Shown here: in pieces, positions 26,325-34,897 of the stretch
Position numbering within the stretch: position 1 is the first letter of the stretch
Layout: each line of letters begins with the position of its first letter
From: Acuticoccus kalidii
GTDB taxonomy: Bacteria; Pseudomonadota; Alphaproteobacteria; Rhizobiales; Amorphaceae
Length of the DNA stretch: 64,000 bases
Assembly: GCF_021556395.1 (NCBI RefSeq)
Contig: NZ_JAKGCS010000024.1
Span: forward strand, 310,001 to 374,000
Direction of reading: 5' to 3'
Translations under genes and position numbers: made by a program
Notes under the pieces: generated by a model
The model's input: the letters and a program-made list of their open reading frames with translations, nothing else
Database searches by the model: none
Told to the model about the DNA's origin: nothing

Positions 26325-28289
26325 ATGCTCCGATCACTTTGCCTCGCCCTCCTCTGCCTATCGGTGCCGTTGCTCGGGCCCGCCTGCGCGCAGCCCGCCC
26401 CGACGCCGATCGAGGAGATCCTTCTTCAGAACTCCGACCTCATCGAGGAGAGTTCCCGCCGCACGATCGAGCCCGCCATCGCGGCGCTCAGCGAAAGTGG
26501 CCTGCCAGAGGCGGCCGACGTCATGATCATGTGGCGCGACAAAGAGCTTTGGCGGCGCAAATCCGACGGACGCTTCTTCCGCATCGAACCGACCGACGAT
26601 CGCGACACCTATTTGATGAAAAGCCTCGTCACCGGCGAGGAGATCGGCCCGATCGGTCGGCGCGATGTCGACCAGATCAAACCCAATAGCGGCATTCGCG
26701 GGCTGATCGACGGCGCGCTCGTCCAGTTCCAGCTCACCGACCCGAACCCGTCCGTCCGCCGCGCGAGCCTCGATTCCCTCGCGCGTGATCCGAGCGCCGA
26801 CCAGCTCCCCATTTTGCGGCGCGCGATTAAAAATGAGGCAGAGCCCGGAATAAAGGCACAGATGGCGCGGATCGAGCGCCTCCTCACTGTGCGTTTCGAT
26901 GAGGATATCGAGGCTCGGATCGAGGCGATCGAGAGTTTCGCCGGCGATCTCGGCGTCGATGTGCGCGCGACGCTCAATCCGCTCCTCACCACGGTGCGCA
27001 AGGCGATCCGAGAGGATCCTGACACGGAGAATGTCGCGGCGACGCTGACGCCCGGCACCGACGCCTTTTCCTACGATGCCGCCTATGACTTTCTCGTCTC
27101 GCAGGATCTCGCCCCGAAGACCATCAACGCCGCGGCGCGCGACGCCGCCATCGTCGCGAACATCGAAAATGGCAGTGTCGCCGGCATCCCCGTCGCGACG
27201 CTCGACACCCGCCTTGCGCGCGATGCCGCCTATGACAAGCTGACCGAAAACGGCGCAGTGAGCCCCGCCCTCACCGAGGCCGAGCGCGAAGACCTCGTCG
27301 ACACGTTCAACTTCTTCGACGCCTACCGCGAGGATCCGCAAATCACCGAGGCCGTCCTCGGCACCATCGGCGCGATCAACACCAAGGTGCGCCTCAACGA
27401 GATGGCGGACCTCTCGCTCGATGCGCTCAGCCTCGCCTCGATCTACTTTCTCGCGGCGATCGGCCTTGCGATCACCTTCGGCGTGATGGGCGTCATCAAC
27501 ATGGCGCACGGCGAGTTCATCATGATGGGCGCCTACACCGCCTACGTGGTGCAGCTCTTCATTCCCGATCGCACATTGTCGATCATCGTCGCGCTGCCGC
27601 TCGCCTTCCTCGTCACCTTCGCGGCCGGCGTGATCCTCGAACGGCTCGTCATCCGCTGGCTCTATCACCGTCCGCTCGAAACGCTGCTCGCCACCTTCGG
27701 CGTCTCGATCGCGCTCCAGCAGCTCGCGAAGAATATCTTCGGGACCCAGGCCCGCCCCCTCACCGCCCCCGACTGGCTGGGTGGCCAGCTCGTCTTCAAC
27801 GACGTCGTCGCAATCTCCTATATCCGCATCGCGATCTTCGTCCTCGCGATCGTCTTCTTCGTTCTCCTCCTCTTCGTCCTCAACAGGACCCGCCTCGGCC
27901 TCGAGGTGCGCGCGGTGCGGCAGAACCCGCGCATGGCGTCCTCGATGGGCATCGACCGGGAGCGGGTGAACATGCTGACCTTCGGCCTCGGCTCCGGCAT
28001 CGCCGGGATCGCGGGTGTCGCGATCGGTCTCTTCGCCAAGGTCACGTCCGAACTCGGCCAGGCCTACATCGTGCAGAGCTTCATGACCGTCGTCGTCGGC
28101 GGCGTCGGCAACGTCTGGGGCACGCTCGCCGGCGCGACGCTGATCGGCTTCCTCCAGAAGGGGATCGAGTGGTTCAACCCGTCCAACACGCTGGCGGCAC
28201 AGACCTACATGATCGTCTTCATCATCATCTTCATCCAGTTCCGGCCGCGGGGCATCGTCGCCCTCAAAGGCCGTGCCGCGGAGGCATGA
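26325..28289 (+). CDS. urtB: Urea ABC transporter permease UrtB
   Basis: Inner-membrane permease of the urea importer (654 aa). A signal peptide (LRSLCLALLCLSVPLLGPACAQ) leads a periplasmic domain of about 330 residues, seen in UrtB but not in LivH. The LivH-like membrane domain begins near residue 365 with LSLASIYFLAAIGLAITFG and contains MGVINMAHGEFIMMGAY. The ATG at 26325 gives the cleanest signal peptide. GTG 26304 and ATG 26286 are in frame, and 26304 lies inside the hairpin. The stop overlaps the following start region by ATGATG. Confidence 0.95.
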   Translation: MLRSLCLALLCLSVPLLGPACAQPAPTPIEEILLQNSDLIEESSRRTIEPAIAALSESGLPEAADVMIMWRDKELWRRKSDGRFFRIEPTDDRDTYLMKSLVTGEEIGPIGRRDVDQIKPNSGIRGLIDGALVQFQLTDPNPSVRRASLDSLARDPSADQLPILRRAIKNEAEPGIKAQMARIERLLTVRFDEDIEARIEAIESFAGDLGVDVRATLNPLLTTVRKAIREDPDTENVAATLTPGTDAFSYDAAYDFLVSQDLAPKTINAAARDAAIVANIENGSVAGIPVATLDTRLARDAAYDKLTENGAVSPALTEAEREDLVDTFNFFDAYREDPQITEAVLGTIGAINTKVRLNEMADLSLDALSLASIYFLAAIGLAITFGVMGVINMAHGEFIMMGAYTAYVVQLFIPDRTLSIIVALPLAFLVTFAAGVILERLVIRWLYHRPLETLLATFGVSIALQQLAKNIFGTQARPLTAPDWLGGQLVFNDVVAISYIRIAIFVLAIVFFVLLLFVLNRTRLGLEVRAVRQNPRMASSMGIDRERVNMLTFGLGSGIAGIAGVAIGLFAKVTSELGQAYIVQSFMTVVVGGVGNVWGTLAGATLIGFLQKGIEWFNPSNTLAAQTYMIVFIIIFIQFRPRGIVALKGRAAEA

Positions 28290-29497
28290 TGCGCACTCGC
28301 TCCGTCATCTATCAGCCGCACGTCATCGTCGTCCTGTCGCTGCTCGTCGTCTTCACGGTCGCCATCGTCTCCTTCTCGGAGGCGGCCGGCGGCTTCCTGT
28401 CGACGAGCCTCGTGAAGACGCTCGGCATGACGCTCTGCCTCTGCCTCGTCGCGATCGCGATGGACCTCGTCTGGGGCTATACCGGCATCCTGTCGCTCGG
28501 CCATTTCGCCTTTTTCGGCCTCGGCGGTTACATGATCGGGATGTGGCTGATGTACGCCCGCACCGAGCAGATCGTGATCGAGGCGGCCGCCGGCGCACCC
28601 CTTCCCCCCACCCCGCAGGAGATCCAGGACGCGATCGGCACGCAGATCTTCGGCGTCGTCGGCGGTTCGGACATTCCGGCGATCTGGATGTTCGCCGGGA
28701 GCCTGCCGATCCAGCTCCTTCTCGTCGTGCTGGTGCCCGGCGTCCTGGCGCTGATCTTCGGCTGGCTCGCCTTCCGCAGCCGCGTCACCGGGGTCTATCT
28801 GTCGATCCTCACCCAGGCGCTGACCCTTGCCCTCTCGCTCTATCTCTTCCAGAACGAGAACGGCCTGCGCGGCAATAACGGCCTGTCCGGCCTCCAGATC
28901 ATTCCGGGCGCGGAGGACGTGCCGCAATCGCGCATCTCGGTCTATTTCTTCGTCGCCTCGGCCGTCGCCCTCGGCCTTGGCTATGTGCTCTCGGCCTGGC
29001 TCGTCTCCGGCAAGTTCGGCTCCATCATCCGCGGCATCCGGGACGACGAGGCGCGCGTTCGCTTTCTCGGCTATTCGGTGGAGCACTATAAGCTCTTCGT
29101 CTTCACGCTGACGGCGGTGATCGCGGGGGTCGCGGGCGCGCTTTATTATCCGCAGGCCGGCATCATCAATCCGGCGGAGATGGCGCCGATCGCCTCGATC
29201 TATCTCGCCGTCTGGGTGGCGATCGGCGGGCGGGGCCGGCTCTATGGCGCGGTGATCGGTGCAGCGTTCGTCTCGCTCCTGTCGACCTGGTTCACCGGCG
29301 GCCGCGCGCCCGACATCAATCTCGGCTTCTATACGATCCATTGGGTCGACTGGTGGCAGGTCCTTCTCGGCCTCTCCTTCGTCGTGATCACGGTCTACGC
29401 CCCGAAGGGGATCGCCGGGATCTTCGACGTCCTGAGCCGCCCGGCGAAGACCTCCGCCCGCCCGGTCAAGACGGCCGAGAAGGCGCGCGCGTCATGA
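28289..29497 (+). CDS. urtC: Urea ABC transporter permease UrtC
   Basis: The second membrane subunit (402 aa), LivM-like. It starts with a short cytoplasmic leader and about ten hydrophobic helices. AIAMDLVWGYTGILSLGHFAFFGLGGY is the conserved UrtC/LivM segment. GGAGG lies 4 bases before ATG 28289; ATG 28286 is also possible and would overlap the urtB stop. The C-terminal tail is lysine and alanine-rich. It overlaps urtD by ATGA. Confidence 0.95.
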   Translation: MRTRSVIYQPHVIVVLSLLVVFTVAIVSFSEAAGGFLSTSLVKTLGMTLCLCLVAIAMDLVWGYTGILSLGHFAFFGLGGYMIGMWLMYARTEQIVIEAAAGAPLPPTPQEIQDAIGTQIFGVVGGSDIPAIWMFAGSLPIQLLLVVLVPGVLALIFGWLAFRSRVTGVYLSILTQALTLALSLYLFQNENGLRGNNGLSGLQIIPGAEDVPQSRISVYFFVASAVALGLGYVLSAWLVSGKFGSIIRGIRDDEARVRFLGYSVEHYKLFVFTLTAVIAGVAGALYYPQAGIINPAEMAPIASIYLAVWVAIGGRGRLYGAVIGAAFVSLLSTWFTGGRAPDINLGFYTIHWVDWWQVLLGLSFVVITVYAPKGIAGIFDVLSRPAKTSARPVKTAEKARAS

Positions 29498-30234
29498 GCA
29501 CCCTCCTCGAAGTCTCCGCCGTCTCCGTCTCGTTCGATGGCTTCAAGGCGATCAACGACCTCTCCTTCGACATCAACGAGGGCGAGCTTCGCGCGATCAT
29601 CGGCCCGAACGGCGCCGGCAAGACCACCTTCATGGACATCATCACCGGCAAGACCCGGCCCGACAAAGGCAAGGTCACCTGGGGGGAGACCAACATCTCG
29701 CTCCTGCGCAAGACCGAGGCGCAGATCGCGCGCCTCGGCATCGGCCGGAAGTTTCAGCGCCCCACCGTGTTCGAGGATCAGTCGGTGTTCGACAATCTCG
29801 TCATGGCGCTGAAGAAGGACCGCGATCCCGTGAGCGCTCTCTTCTACAAGCGCTCCACCGTCGACATCGACCGGGTCAACGCGCTCGCGGCGGAAATCAA
29901 CCTGTCGAGCCAGTTGCAGCGCAAATCGGGCGAGCTCTCGCACGGCCAGAAACAATGGCTCGAGATCGGGATGCTCCTTGCCCAGGATCCGCGCCTCCTC
30001 CTCGTCGACGAGCCGGCCGCCGGCATGACCGTCGCCGAACGGCGGCACACCACCGATATCCTGCGCGAGGCGGCGACCACACGCGCCGTCATCGTCGTCG
30101 AGCACGACATGGACTTCGTCCGGCAGCTCGATTGCCGCGTCACCGTGCTCCATGAGGGTTCGGTGCTCGCGGAAGGCTCGCTCGACCACGTCACCAACGA
30201 TCCGCGCGTGATCGAAGTCTATCTGGGGCGCTGA
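29494..30234 (+). CDS. urtD: Urea ABC transporter ATP-binding protein UrtD
   Basis: Cytoplasmic ATPase (246 aa) of the urea importer, LivG-like. Walker A is GPNGAGKTT (residues 37-45), the Q-loop region follows, the signature is LSHGQKQWLEIG (SHGQ in place of SGGQ, usual for UrtD), and Walker B is LLLVDEPAAGM. It is coupled to urtC by ATGA and is followed 1 base later by urtE. Confidence 0.96.
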   Translation: MSTLLEVSAVSVSFDGFKAINDLSFDINEGELRAIIGPNGAGKTTFMDIITGKTRPDKGKVTWGETNISLLRKTEAQIARLGIGRKFQRPTVFEDQSVFDNLVMALKKDRDPVSALFYKRSTVDIDRVNALAAEINLSSQLQRKSGELSHGQKQWLEIGMLLAQDPRLLLVDEPAAGMTVAERRHTTDILREAATTRAVIVVEHDMDFVRQLDCRVTVLHEGSVLAEGSLDHVTNDPRVIEVYLGR

Positions 30235-30235
30235 C

Positions 30236-30931
30236 ATGCTGACGATGAAAGACGTGTGCCTCCATTATGGCCAATCGCAGATCCTCTACGACGTCTCGAT
30301 CGATGCGGCGGTCGGCAACGTCACCTGCGTGATGGGCACCAACGGTGTCGGCAAGACGAGCCTCCTCAAGACGATCGCCGGCACGCATCACCGCTCCCAC
30401 GGCCTCTACAGCCTCGACGGGGAAGAGATCGGCAAACCCGCGCCGCACATCCTCGCTCACAAGGGAGTCGCGGTCGTGCCGCAGGGGCGGGACATCTTCC
30501 CCCTCCTCACGGTGAAGGAGAACCTCGAGACCGGCTATGCCTGCCTGCCGCGCGGCGCGCGCAAGGTGCCGGGCGAGATCTTCGAGCTCTTCCCCGTCCT
30601 CAAGCAGATGCTGGGCCGGCGCGGTGGCGATCTGTCCGGCGGCCAGCAACAACAGCTCTCGATCGCCCGCGCGCTGATCACCAAGCCGAAGCTCCTTCTG
30701 ATGGACGAGCCGACCGAGGGCATCCAGCCGAACATCATCAAGCAGATCGGCGAGGTCATCAAATATCTGCGCGATCAACGCACGATGGCGATCGTCCTCG
30801 TCGAGCAATATTTCCAGTTCGCCTACGACCTCGCCGACGAGTTCGTCGTCCTGGAACGCGGCGCGGTCACGCTGACGGGCGACAAGAGCGCCATCACCGA
30901 AGAGCGATTGCTCGAGGCCGTCTCGGTCTGA
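30236..30931 (+). CDS. urtE: Urea ABC transporter ATP-binding protein UrtE
   Basis: The second ATPase subunit (231 aa), LivF-like. Walker A is GTNGVGKTS, the signature is LSGGQQQQLSIARAL and Walker B is LLLMDEPTEGI, each in the expected position. It is the last gene of urtABCDE; an intrinsic terminator follows 57 bases later. No urease structural genes follow in this window, so the imported urea is used by enzymes encoded elsewhere or not seen here. Confidence 0.96.
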   Translation: MLTMKDVCLHYGQSQILYDVSIDAAVGNVTCVMGTNGVGKTSLLKTIAGTHHRSHGLYSLDGEEIGKPAPHILAHKGVAVVPQGRDIFPLLTVKENLETGYACLPRGARKVPGEIFELFPVLKQMLGRRGGDLSGGQQQQLSIARALITKPKLLLMDEPTEGIQPNIIKQIGEVIKYLRDQRTMAIVLVEQYFQFAYDLADEFVVLERGAVTLTGDKSAITEERLLEAVSV

Positions 30932-30987
30932 CCGCCGCGATCTCGGGCCTCGTCGCCTTGCCGCGCGCAACGTCTTCGCCTTCGCGC

Positions 30988-31012
30988 GGGGCTCTGCTAC
31001 CAGCCCCTTTTT
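30988..31012 (+). terminator. Rho-independent terminator of the urt operon
   Basis: Stem GGGGCT and AGCCCC, loop of 8 bases, directly followed by TTTTT. The right arm CCCCTT can alternatively pair with AAGGGG at 31016-31021, the Shine-Dalgarno region of the next gene, so the two hairpins are mutually exclusive. Confidence 0.7.
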
Positions 31013-31028
31013 AATAAGGGGGACGGAC

Positions 31029-31733
31029 ATGGCCGAAAACAAAGTCGCGTTGATCACGGCGGGGGGAAGTGGAATGGGAGCGGGCGCGGCGCGCCGGCTC
31101 GCGGCGGACGGCTTTTCCGTCGCGATCCTGTCCTCGTCCGGCAAGGGGGAGGCGTTGGCGAGCGAGCTCGGCGGTGTCGGCGTCACCGGGTCGAACCAGT
31201 CGGCCAAGGATCTGGAGCGCTTCGTCGAGACCGTGATGGACCGCTTCGGGCGGATCGACGTCCTCGTGAACTCCGCCGGCCACGGGCCGAAGGGCGCCGT
31301 CCTCGAAATCGGCGACGACGACTGGCACACGGGGCTCGACGTCTATCTCCTCAATGTCGTGCGTCCGACCCGGCTCGTCACACCCATCATGCAGGCGCAG
31401 GGCGCGGGTGCGATCATCAACATCTCGACCTTCGCGGTGTTCGAGCCCGATCCCCTCTTCCCGACCTCCGGCGTCTTCCGGGCCGGCCTCGCCGCCTTCA
31501 CCAAGCTGTTCGCGGACAAGTATGCGGCGGAGAATATCCGCATGAACAACATCCTGCCGGGCTTCATCGACAGCCTGCCCGAGAAGGAGGACCGCCGCGC
31601 CCGTATCCCGATGGGACGCTACGGCACGACGGACGAAATCTCCGCCCTCGTCGCCTACCTCGCTTCCGACGCCGCGGCCTATATGACGGGCCAGAATCTG
31701 CGCATCGACGGCGGTTTGACGCGCTCGGTCTGA
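31029..31733 (+). CDS. SDR family protein lacking the canonical Tyr-Lys pair
   Basis: A 234-aa Rossmann-fold protein. The cofactor motif is TAGGSGMGAGAA, with NSAG in the fourth strand and the serine in IINISTF. Where classical SDRs have Y-x-x-x-K there is TSGVFRAGL, so neither the catalytic tyrosine nor the lysine is present. The C-terminal GYMTGQ-like YMTGQNLRIDGGLTRSV is typical. I recall similar divergent SDRs with a VFRAGLAAF segment; their substrate is unknown. The ATG has GGGGGACGGAC upstream. It may be a non-standard reductase, or a binding protein. Confidence 0.82.
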   Translation: MAENKVALITAGGSGMGAGAARRLAADGFSVAILSSSGKGEALASELGGVGVTGSNQSAKDLERFVETVMDRFGRIDVLVNSAGHGPKGAVLEIGDDDWHTGLDVYLLNVVRPTRLVTPIMQAQGAGAIINISTFAVFEPDPLFPTSGVFRAGLAAFTKLFADKYAAENIRMNNILPGFIDSLPEKEDRRARIPMGRYGTTDEISALVAYLASDAAAYMTGQNLRIDGGLTRSV

Positions 31734-31926
31734 GGCGGCCACATTGCCCCGCCGCCGCCCTCGCCTTGTCGCGAGGCGGCCGCGGCGCGCCCCTCTCGCG
31801 CCCTCGCCGGCGTGGGCCACCAAGGCGGATCGCGGGCCGGCGCGGGGGTTATGCGCGGCGTCCACTCGATGTACACCTTTTGGACCGACCGTTTGGCCGC
31901 GCCCACCAGGAATCGATGACGCTGCG

Positions 31927-33033
31927 ATGACCCGTTCCGAACTCACCGCCGAACAGGATGCCGCCCTCAAAGCGGTCGATCGCTGGCTGAAGGATCCGGA
32001 CGCGCGGCAGTGGTTCTATCTCGCGGGCTATGCCGGCGTCGGCAAGACCTTTCTCGCCAAGCGTTTCGCCGAGAGCGTGTCGGGCCGTGTCCTCTACGGT
32101 GCCTTCACCGGCAAGGCCGCGCAGGTGATGCGCACGATGGGCTGCACCGGCGCGACGACCATCCACTCGATGATCTACAGCGCCCGCAACGATGACGGGA
32201 TCACCAACTTCGTCCTCAACAAGGACAGCCCGGTCGAAGGCGCCGCCCTCGTCATCATCGACGAGGTGTCGATGGTGGGCGAGGAGCTTGCCCGTGATCT
32301 CCTCTCGTTCGGAGCGCGCATCCTTGTGCTCGGCGATCCGGCGCAGCTTCCGCCGGTCCAGGGACAAGCCTATTTCACCTCCGGCGAGCCGGACGTGATG
32401 TTGACCGAGATCCACCGGCAGGCGGCGGAGAATCCCATCATCCGCCTGTCGATGGACGTGCGCGAAGGGCGCGGCCTCAGCCACGGCGTCTATGGGGAGA
32501 GCAAAGTCGTCTCCCGTCAGGCGTTCGACGGCGAAGACGCCCGCTCCGCCGACCAGATTCTTGTCGGGCTCAACCGCACCCGCACGCGCTACAACACGCG
32601 TATGCGCGAGATTCTCGGCTTTTCCGATCCGATGCCGCAAGTCGGCGACCGGCTCGTGTGCCTTCGCAATCGTCACGCGAAGGGACTTTATAATGGGAGC
32701 CTATGGTCGGTTCACGCCGTCAAGAAGGCGCTTCGTTCCGGCATCAAGCTCCATGTCCGCTCGGCCGATGCGGAGGCGACGAATGTCCGCATCGCCGTCA
32801 ACGCGCATCGCTTCCCCTTCGAGGGGCGGGCGAACGAGATTCCCGTCTCCGAACGGCACGATTACGACCAGTTCGATTACGGCTATGCGCTCACCGTCCA
32901 TAAGGCGCAGGGTTCGCAATGGGACACGGTGTGCCTCTTCGACGAATCCTTTGCCTTTCGCGACGATCGCGCCCGGCATCTTTACACCGCGATCACCCGC
33001 GCCGCCGAACGGATCACGGTCGTCGCCGGTTGA
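31927..33033 (+). CDS. RecD-like SF1 DNA helicase (short form)
   Basis: A 368-aa ATP-dependent helicase. Walker A is GYAGVGKT near residue 35, Walker B is VIIDEVSMVGEE, then GDPAQLPPVQG (motif III) and, in the UvrD/RecD C-terminal half, YGYALTVHKAQGSQWDTV with the final TAITRA motif VI. The N-terminal extension of RecD2 is absent, so it is closer to compact Dda or Pif1-like forms. The start at ATG 31927 removes a long basic, unlikely extension. It stands alone with no phage genes nearby. It probably has a DNA repair or replication-fork role (inference). Confidence 0.85.
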   Translation: MTRSELTAEQDAALKAVDRWLKDPDARQWFYLAGYAGVGKTFLAKRFAESVSGRVLYGAFTGKAAQVMRTMGCTGATTIHSMIYSARNDDGITNFVLNKDSPVEGAALVIIDEVSMVGEELARDLLSFGARILVLGDPAQLPPVQGQAYFTSGEPDVMLTEIHRQAAENPIIRLSMDVREGRGLSHGVYGESKVVSRQAFDGEDARSADQILVGLNRTRTRYNTRMREILGFSDPMPQVGDRLVCLRNRHAKGLYNGSLWSVHAVKKALRSGIKLHVRSADAEATNVRIAVNAHRFPFEGRANEIPVSERHDYDQFDYGYALTVHKAQGSQWDTVCLFDESFAFRDDRARHLYTAITRAAERITVVAG

Positions 33034-33321
33034 GCCCGTGCCGAACCTGGCACCGGATCATCGGCACGGTCACCGGCGCAGTCACCGGCACCGTACATAG
33101 GTTCGCCGCCGCGACTGGCGGCGCCTGCAGCACGCCCGCACTGGAGAGCGCATAAACGCATGCGGTCCATTGAAGGCAGCGCCACAATTGAGCCCTAATC
33201 GGACAACGGCACTCGAACAAAATCAATACAACTAGATCGATTGCCCAGATGCAACTTTACATCCGCCCTATTCGGTAATCCGAGCCCTTCCCTCGCTCCC
33301 CATTGCGAGGTTCGCAGACGC

Positions 33322-33525
33322 TCAGCCGACTCTCTCCGCCTCGCCGATGCGGCGGCGAAGAGCGCAATTCACGAAATCGAAAATACGCTCAACGCCAGCC
33401 AAACCGCAGCTTGCGATCTTATATTCGATTGCCGCCTCAAGCTCACGATCGATCGCGAGCTCGAGTTCTCCCCCCACCTCGAACGCCATATCCGGCGACG
33501 ACAAGGCTGCTTCAGAATGTGCCAC
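33322..33525 (-). CDS. Possible small hypothetical protein (67 aa)
   Basis: A minus-strand frame with MVAHSEAALSSPDMAFEV at the start and a helical, acidic middle, ending in CALRRRIGEAERVG. Composition is protein-like and unlike the arginine and proline-rich shadows elsewhere, but there is no ribosome-binding site, no known family and no neighbour to support it. Confidence 0.22.
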   Translation of the reverse strand: MAHSEAALSSPDMAFEVGGELELAIDRELEAAIEYKIASCGLAGVERIFDFVNCALRRRIGEAERVG

Positions 33526-33650
33526 CATAGAAACACCAATCACCCTGCGCGAACATCGACCCAACATAGAGACAATTCAGGAACGCAACCAAGAGTAACA
33601 TGAGCCGAACAAAGTCTGCAACTTTAAAACCGCCATGCACGGCGCCCTAC

Positions 33651-33676
33651 AAAATCCTCAAATAAGGGGATTTTTT
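33651..33676 (+). terminator. Terminator-like hairpin in the AT-rich stretch
   Basis: AAAATCCTC pairs with GGGGATTTT (one G-T wobble) around AAATAA, and TT follows. The A and T flanks make it plausible in either direction. Its right arm also contains an AAGGGG that could serve a 16-codon frame starting at 33677. Confidence 0.45.
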
Positions 33677-33888
33677 ATGCATGAAACTGTAAATTTTGAC
33701 CTCGATCGCAGCGAAATGCTCTCGTAATAGACGATGAGCGACACAAAACGGTCACATCACAATCATCCATCGATGCATGAATGCAATGATGGATTGCCGA
33801 TATACGAGCCGCGCAAGCAAAGGCGTCTCGATAGTCGCCAACAAAAAATGCGAAATTTCCAAAACGGCCGGAAAAAACGGTTGCCGGC

Positions 33889-34341
33889 CTAACGCCCCAG
33901 ATAGGAAAGCCGCACCGTTCGGTCGTGCCGGCCGACCCGATGCTCGATCAAATAGATCGCCTGCCACGTGCCGAGTTCCAGCCCCGCATCGCCGACAGGC
34001 AATGTCAGCGTCGTGTCAGAAAGCATCGCCTTGATATGGCCCGGCATATCGTCGGGCCCTTCGAGCGTGTGGCGATAACGGGCCTCTTCCGGGGCAAGCC
34101 CCGCGAGCGCGGTGAGGAGGTCGCGCTGCACGTCGTCGTCGGCATTCTCCTGGATCGTCAGCGAGGCGGTGGTGTGCGCGACCATGAGGTTGAGGACGCC
34201 GTCACGGGCGCCGATCTCGGAAAGCCAGCGCGAGCACGCCTCGGTCAGGTCGAAGAAAGCCTGACGCCCGGTCGAAACGGTCAGCGTGCCCTTGACGAGA
34301 CGGGACAGGCTCGTCTCGCCGTCGGTGCGGACGCGGATCAT
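33889..34341 (-). CDS. YjbQ/UPF0047 family protein (secondary thiamine-phosphate synthase-like)
   Basis: A 150-aa small enzyme. The family signature is clear: LMVAHTTASLTIQENAD with the metal-type histidine, RYRHTLEGPDDMPGHIKAML, and the C-terminal LGTWQAIYLIEHR. YjbQ-type proteins have been reported to show weak thiamine-phosphate synthase activity, but the physiological role is open. The 5' end overlaps the stop of the upstream signal-peptide protein gene by 4 bases, so both are on one transcript. Confidence 0.9.
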   Translation of the reverse strand: MIRVRTDGETSLSRLVKGTLTVSTGRQAFFDLTEACSRWLSEIGARDGVLNLMVAHTTASLTIQENADDDVQRDLLTALAGLAPEEARYRHTLEGPDDMPGHIKAMLSDTTLTLPVGDAGLELGTWQAIYLIEHRVGRHDRTVRLSYLGR

Positions 34342-34805
34342 TGCACCTCATCGGAGGTCAGCGCGTCGTAAAGATTGCGGAAGCGCCGCACCGCATATTC
34401 GGTGACGTCGATCGCCTCGTCGATCCCGCGCCGCGCCTCGGAGCGCAGACGCACGCTCGCCGCCTCGTCTGCCGCCTTGTCGGCGTCATAGCCCTCGACG
34501 AGCGCCCCGATCTCATTGAGGCGGCGCTCCAACTCCGTGACGCGCGCCTTGAGGGAGGCGTTCTCGTCCGCGAGCGCCGTCGCCGCCTCCCCCCGCGAAA
34601 GCGGCACGGGCGCGACCACCTCGTTGCAGCGCCAAGCGCCGCCATCGGCCTCGGCGCACAATTCGATCGCCCCGGTCACCCGGTCGAGACGCAGAACCGT
34701 CTCGCCGACCGGCACGATCTGAAAGCGCTCCGCCGTCTCGGCGAAGGCCGGGGACGCGACCATCACCGTCGCGAGGGCCGCGGCCGAAAGGATACGCTTC
34801 GTCAT
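34338..34805 (-). CDS. Exported small protein with coiled coil
   Basis: A 155-aa protein with a Sec signal peptide (MTKRILSAAALATVMVASPAFA, cleavage after AFA). The mature part opens with ERFQIVPVGETVLRLDRVTG and contains two cysteines (LCAEADGGAWRC), which could form a disulfide in the periplasm. A heptad-like helical segment lies at about residues 80-105 (ENASLKARVTELERRLNEIG). No family was recognised beyond this. It overlaps yjbQ-type gene by ATGA and begins about 90 bases after the gloA stop. Confidence 0.72.
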   Translation of the reverse strand: MTKRILSAAALATVMVASPAFAETAERFQIVPVGETVLRLDRVTGAIELCAEADGGAWRCNEVVAPVPLSRGEAATALADENASLKARVTELERRLNEIGALVEGYDADKAADEAASVRLRSEARRGIDEAIDVTEYAVRRFRNLYDALTSDEVQ

Positions 34806-34897
34806 CGTCGTCCTCCTTGATCGGACGGCCGGGCCCGGTGGCAGCGCCGGACCACGGGCAAGGCGCGCCGGCTGGAGCGCCGACGCGTTCACCGTCT

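Larger units (their letters stand above)
33034..33888. other. AT-richer gene-poor stretch
   Basis: 855 bases with lower GC than the rest of the window, especially 33200-33890. I see a repeat of GTCACCGGC in 33068-33091, a terminator-like hairpin at 33651-33676, one weak minus-strand frame (33322-33525) and a 16-codon frame at 33677-33727 preceded by AAGGGG. No recognisable gene. It may be a decayed or transferred segment. Confidence 0.55.

Noticed and set aside
33241..33603. A 120-codon plus-strand frame in the AT-rich stretch
   Set aside because: Composition is arginine, histidine and serine-rich with no motif, and it competes with a more protein-like frame on the other strand.
33752..33967. 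A 71-codon minus-strand frame containing a hydrophobic segment
   Set aside because: It overlaps the end of the YjbQ gene in another frame on the same strand and has no ribosome-binding site; the family match of YjbQ wins.
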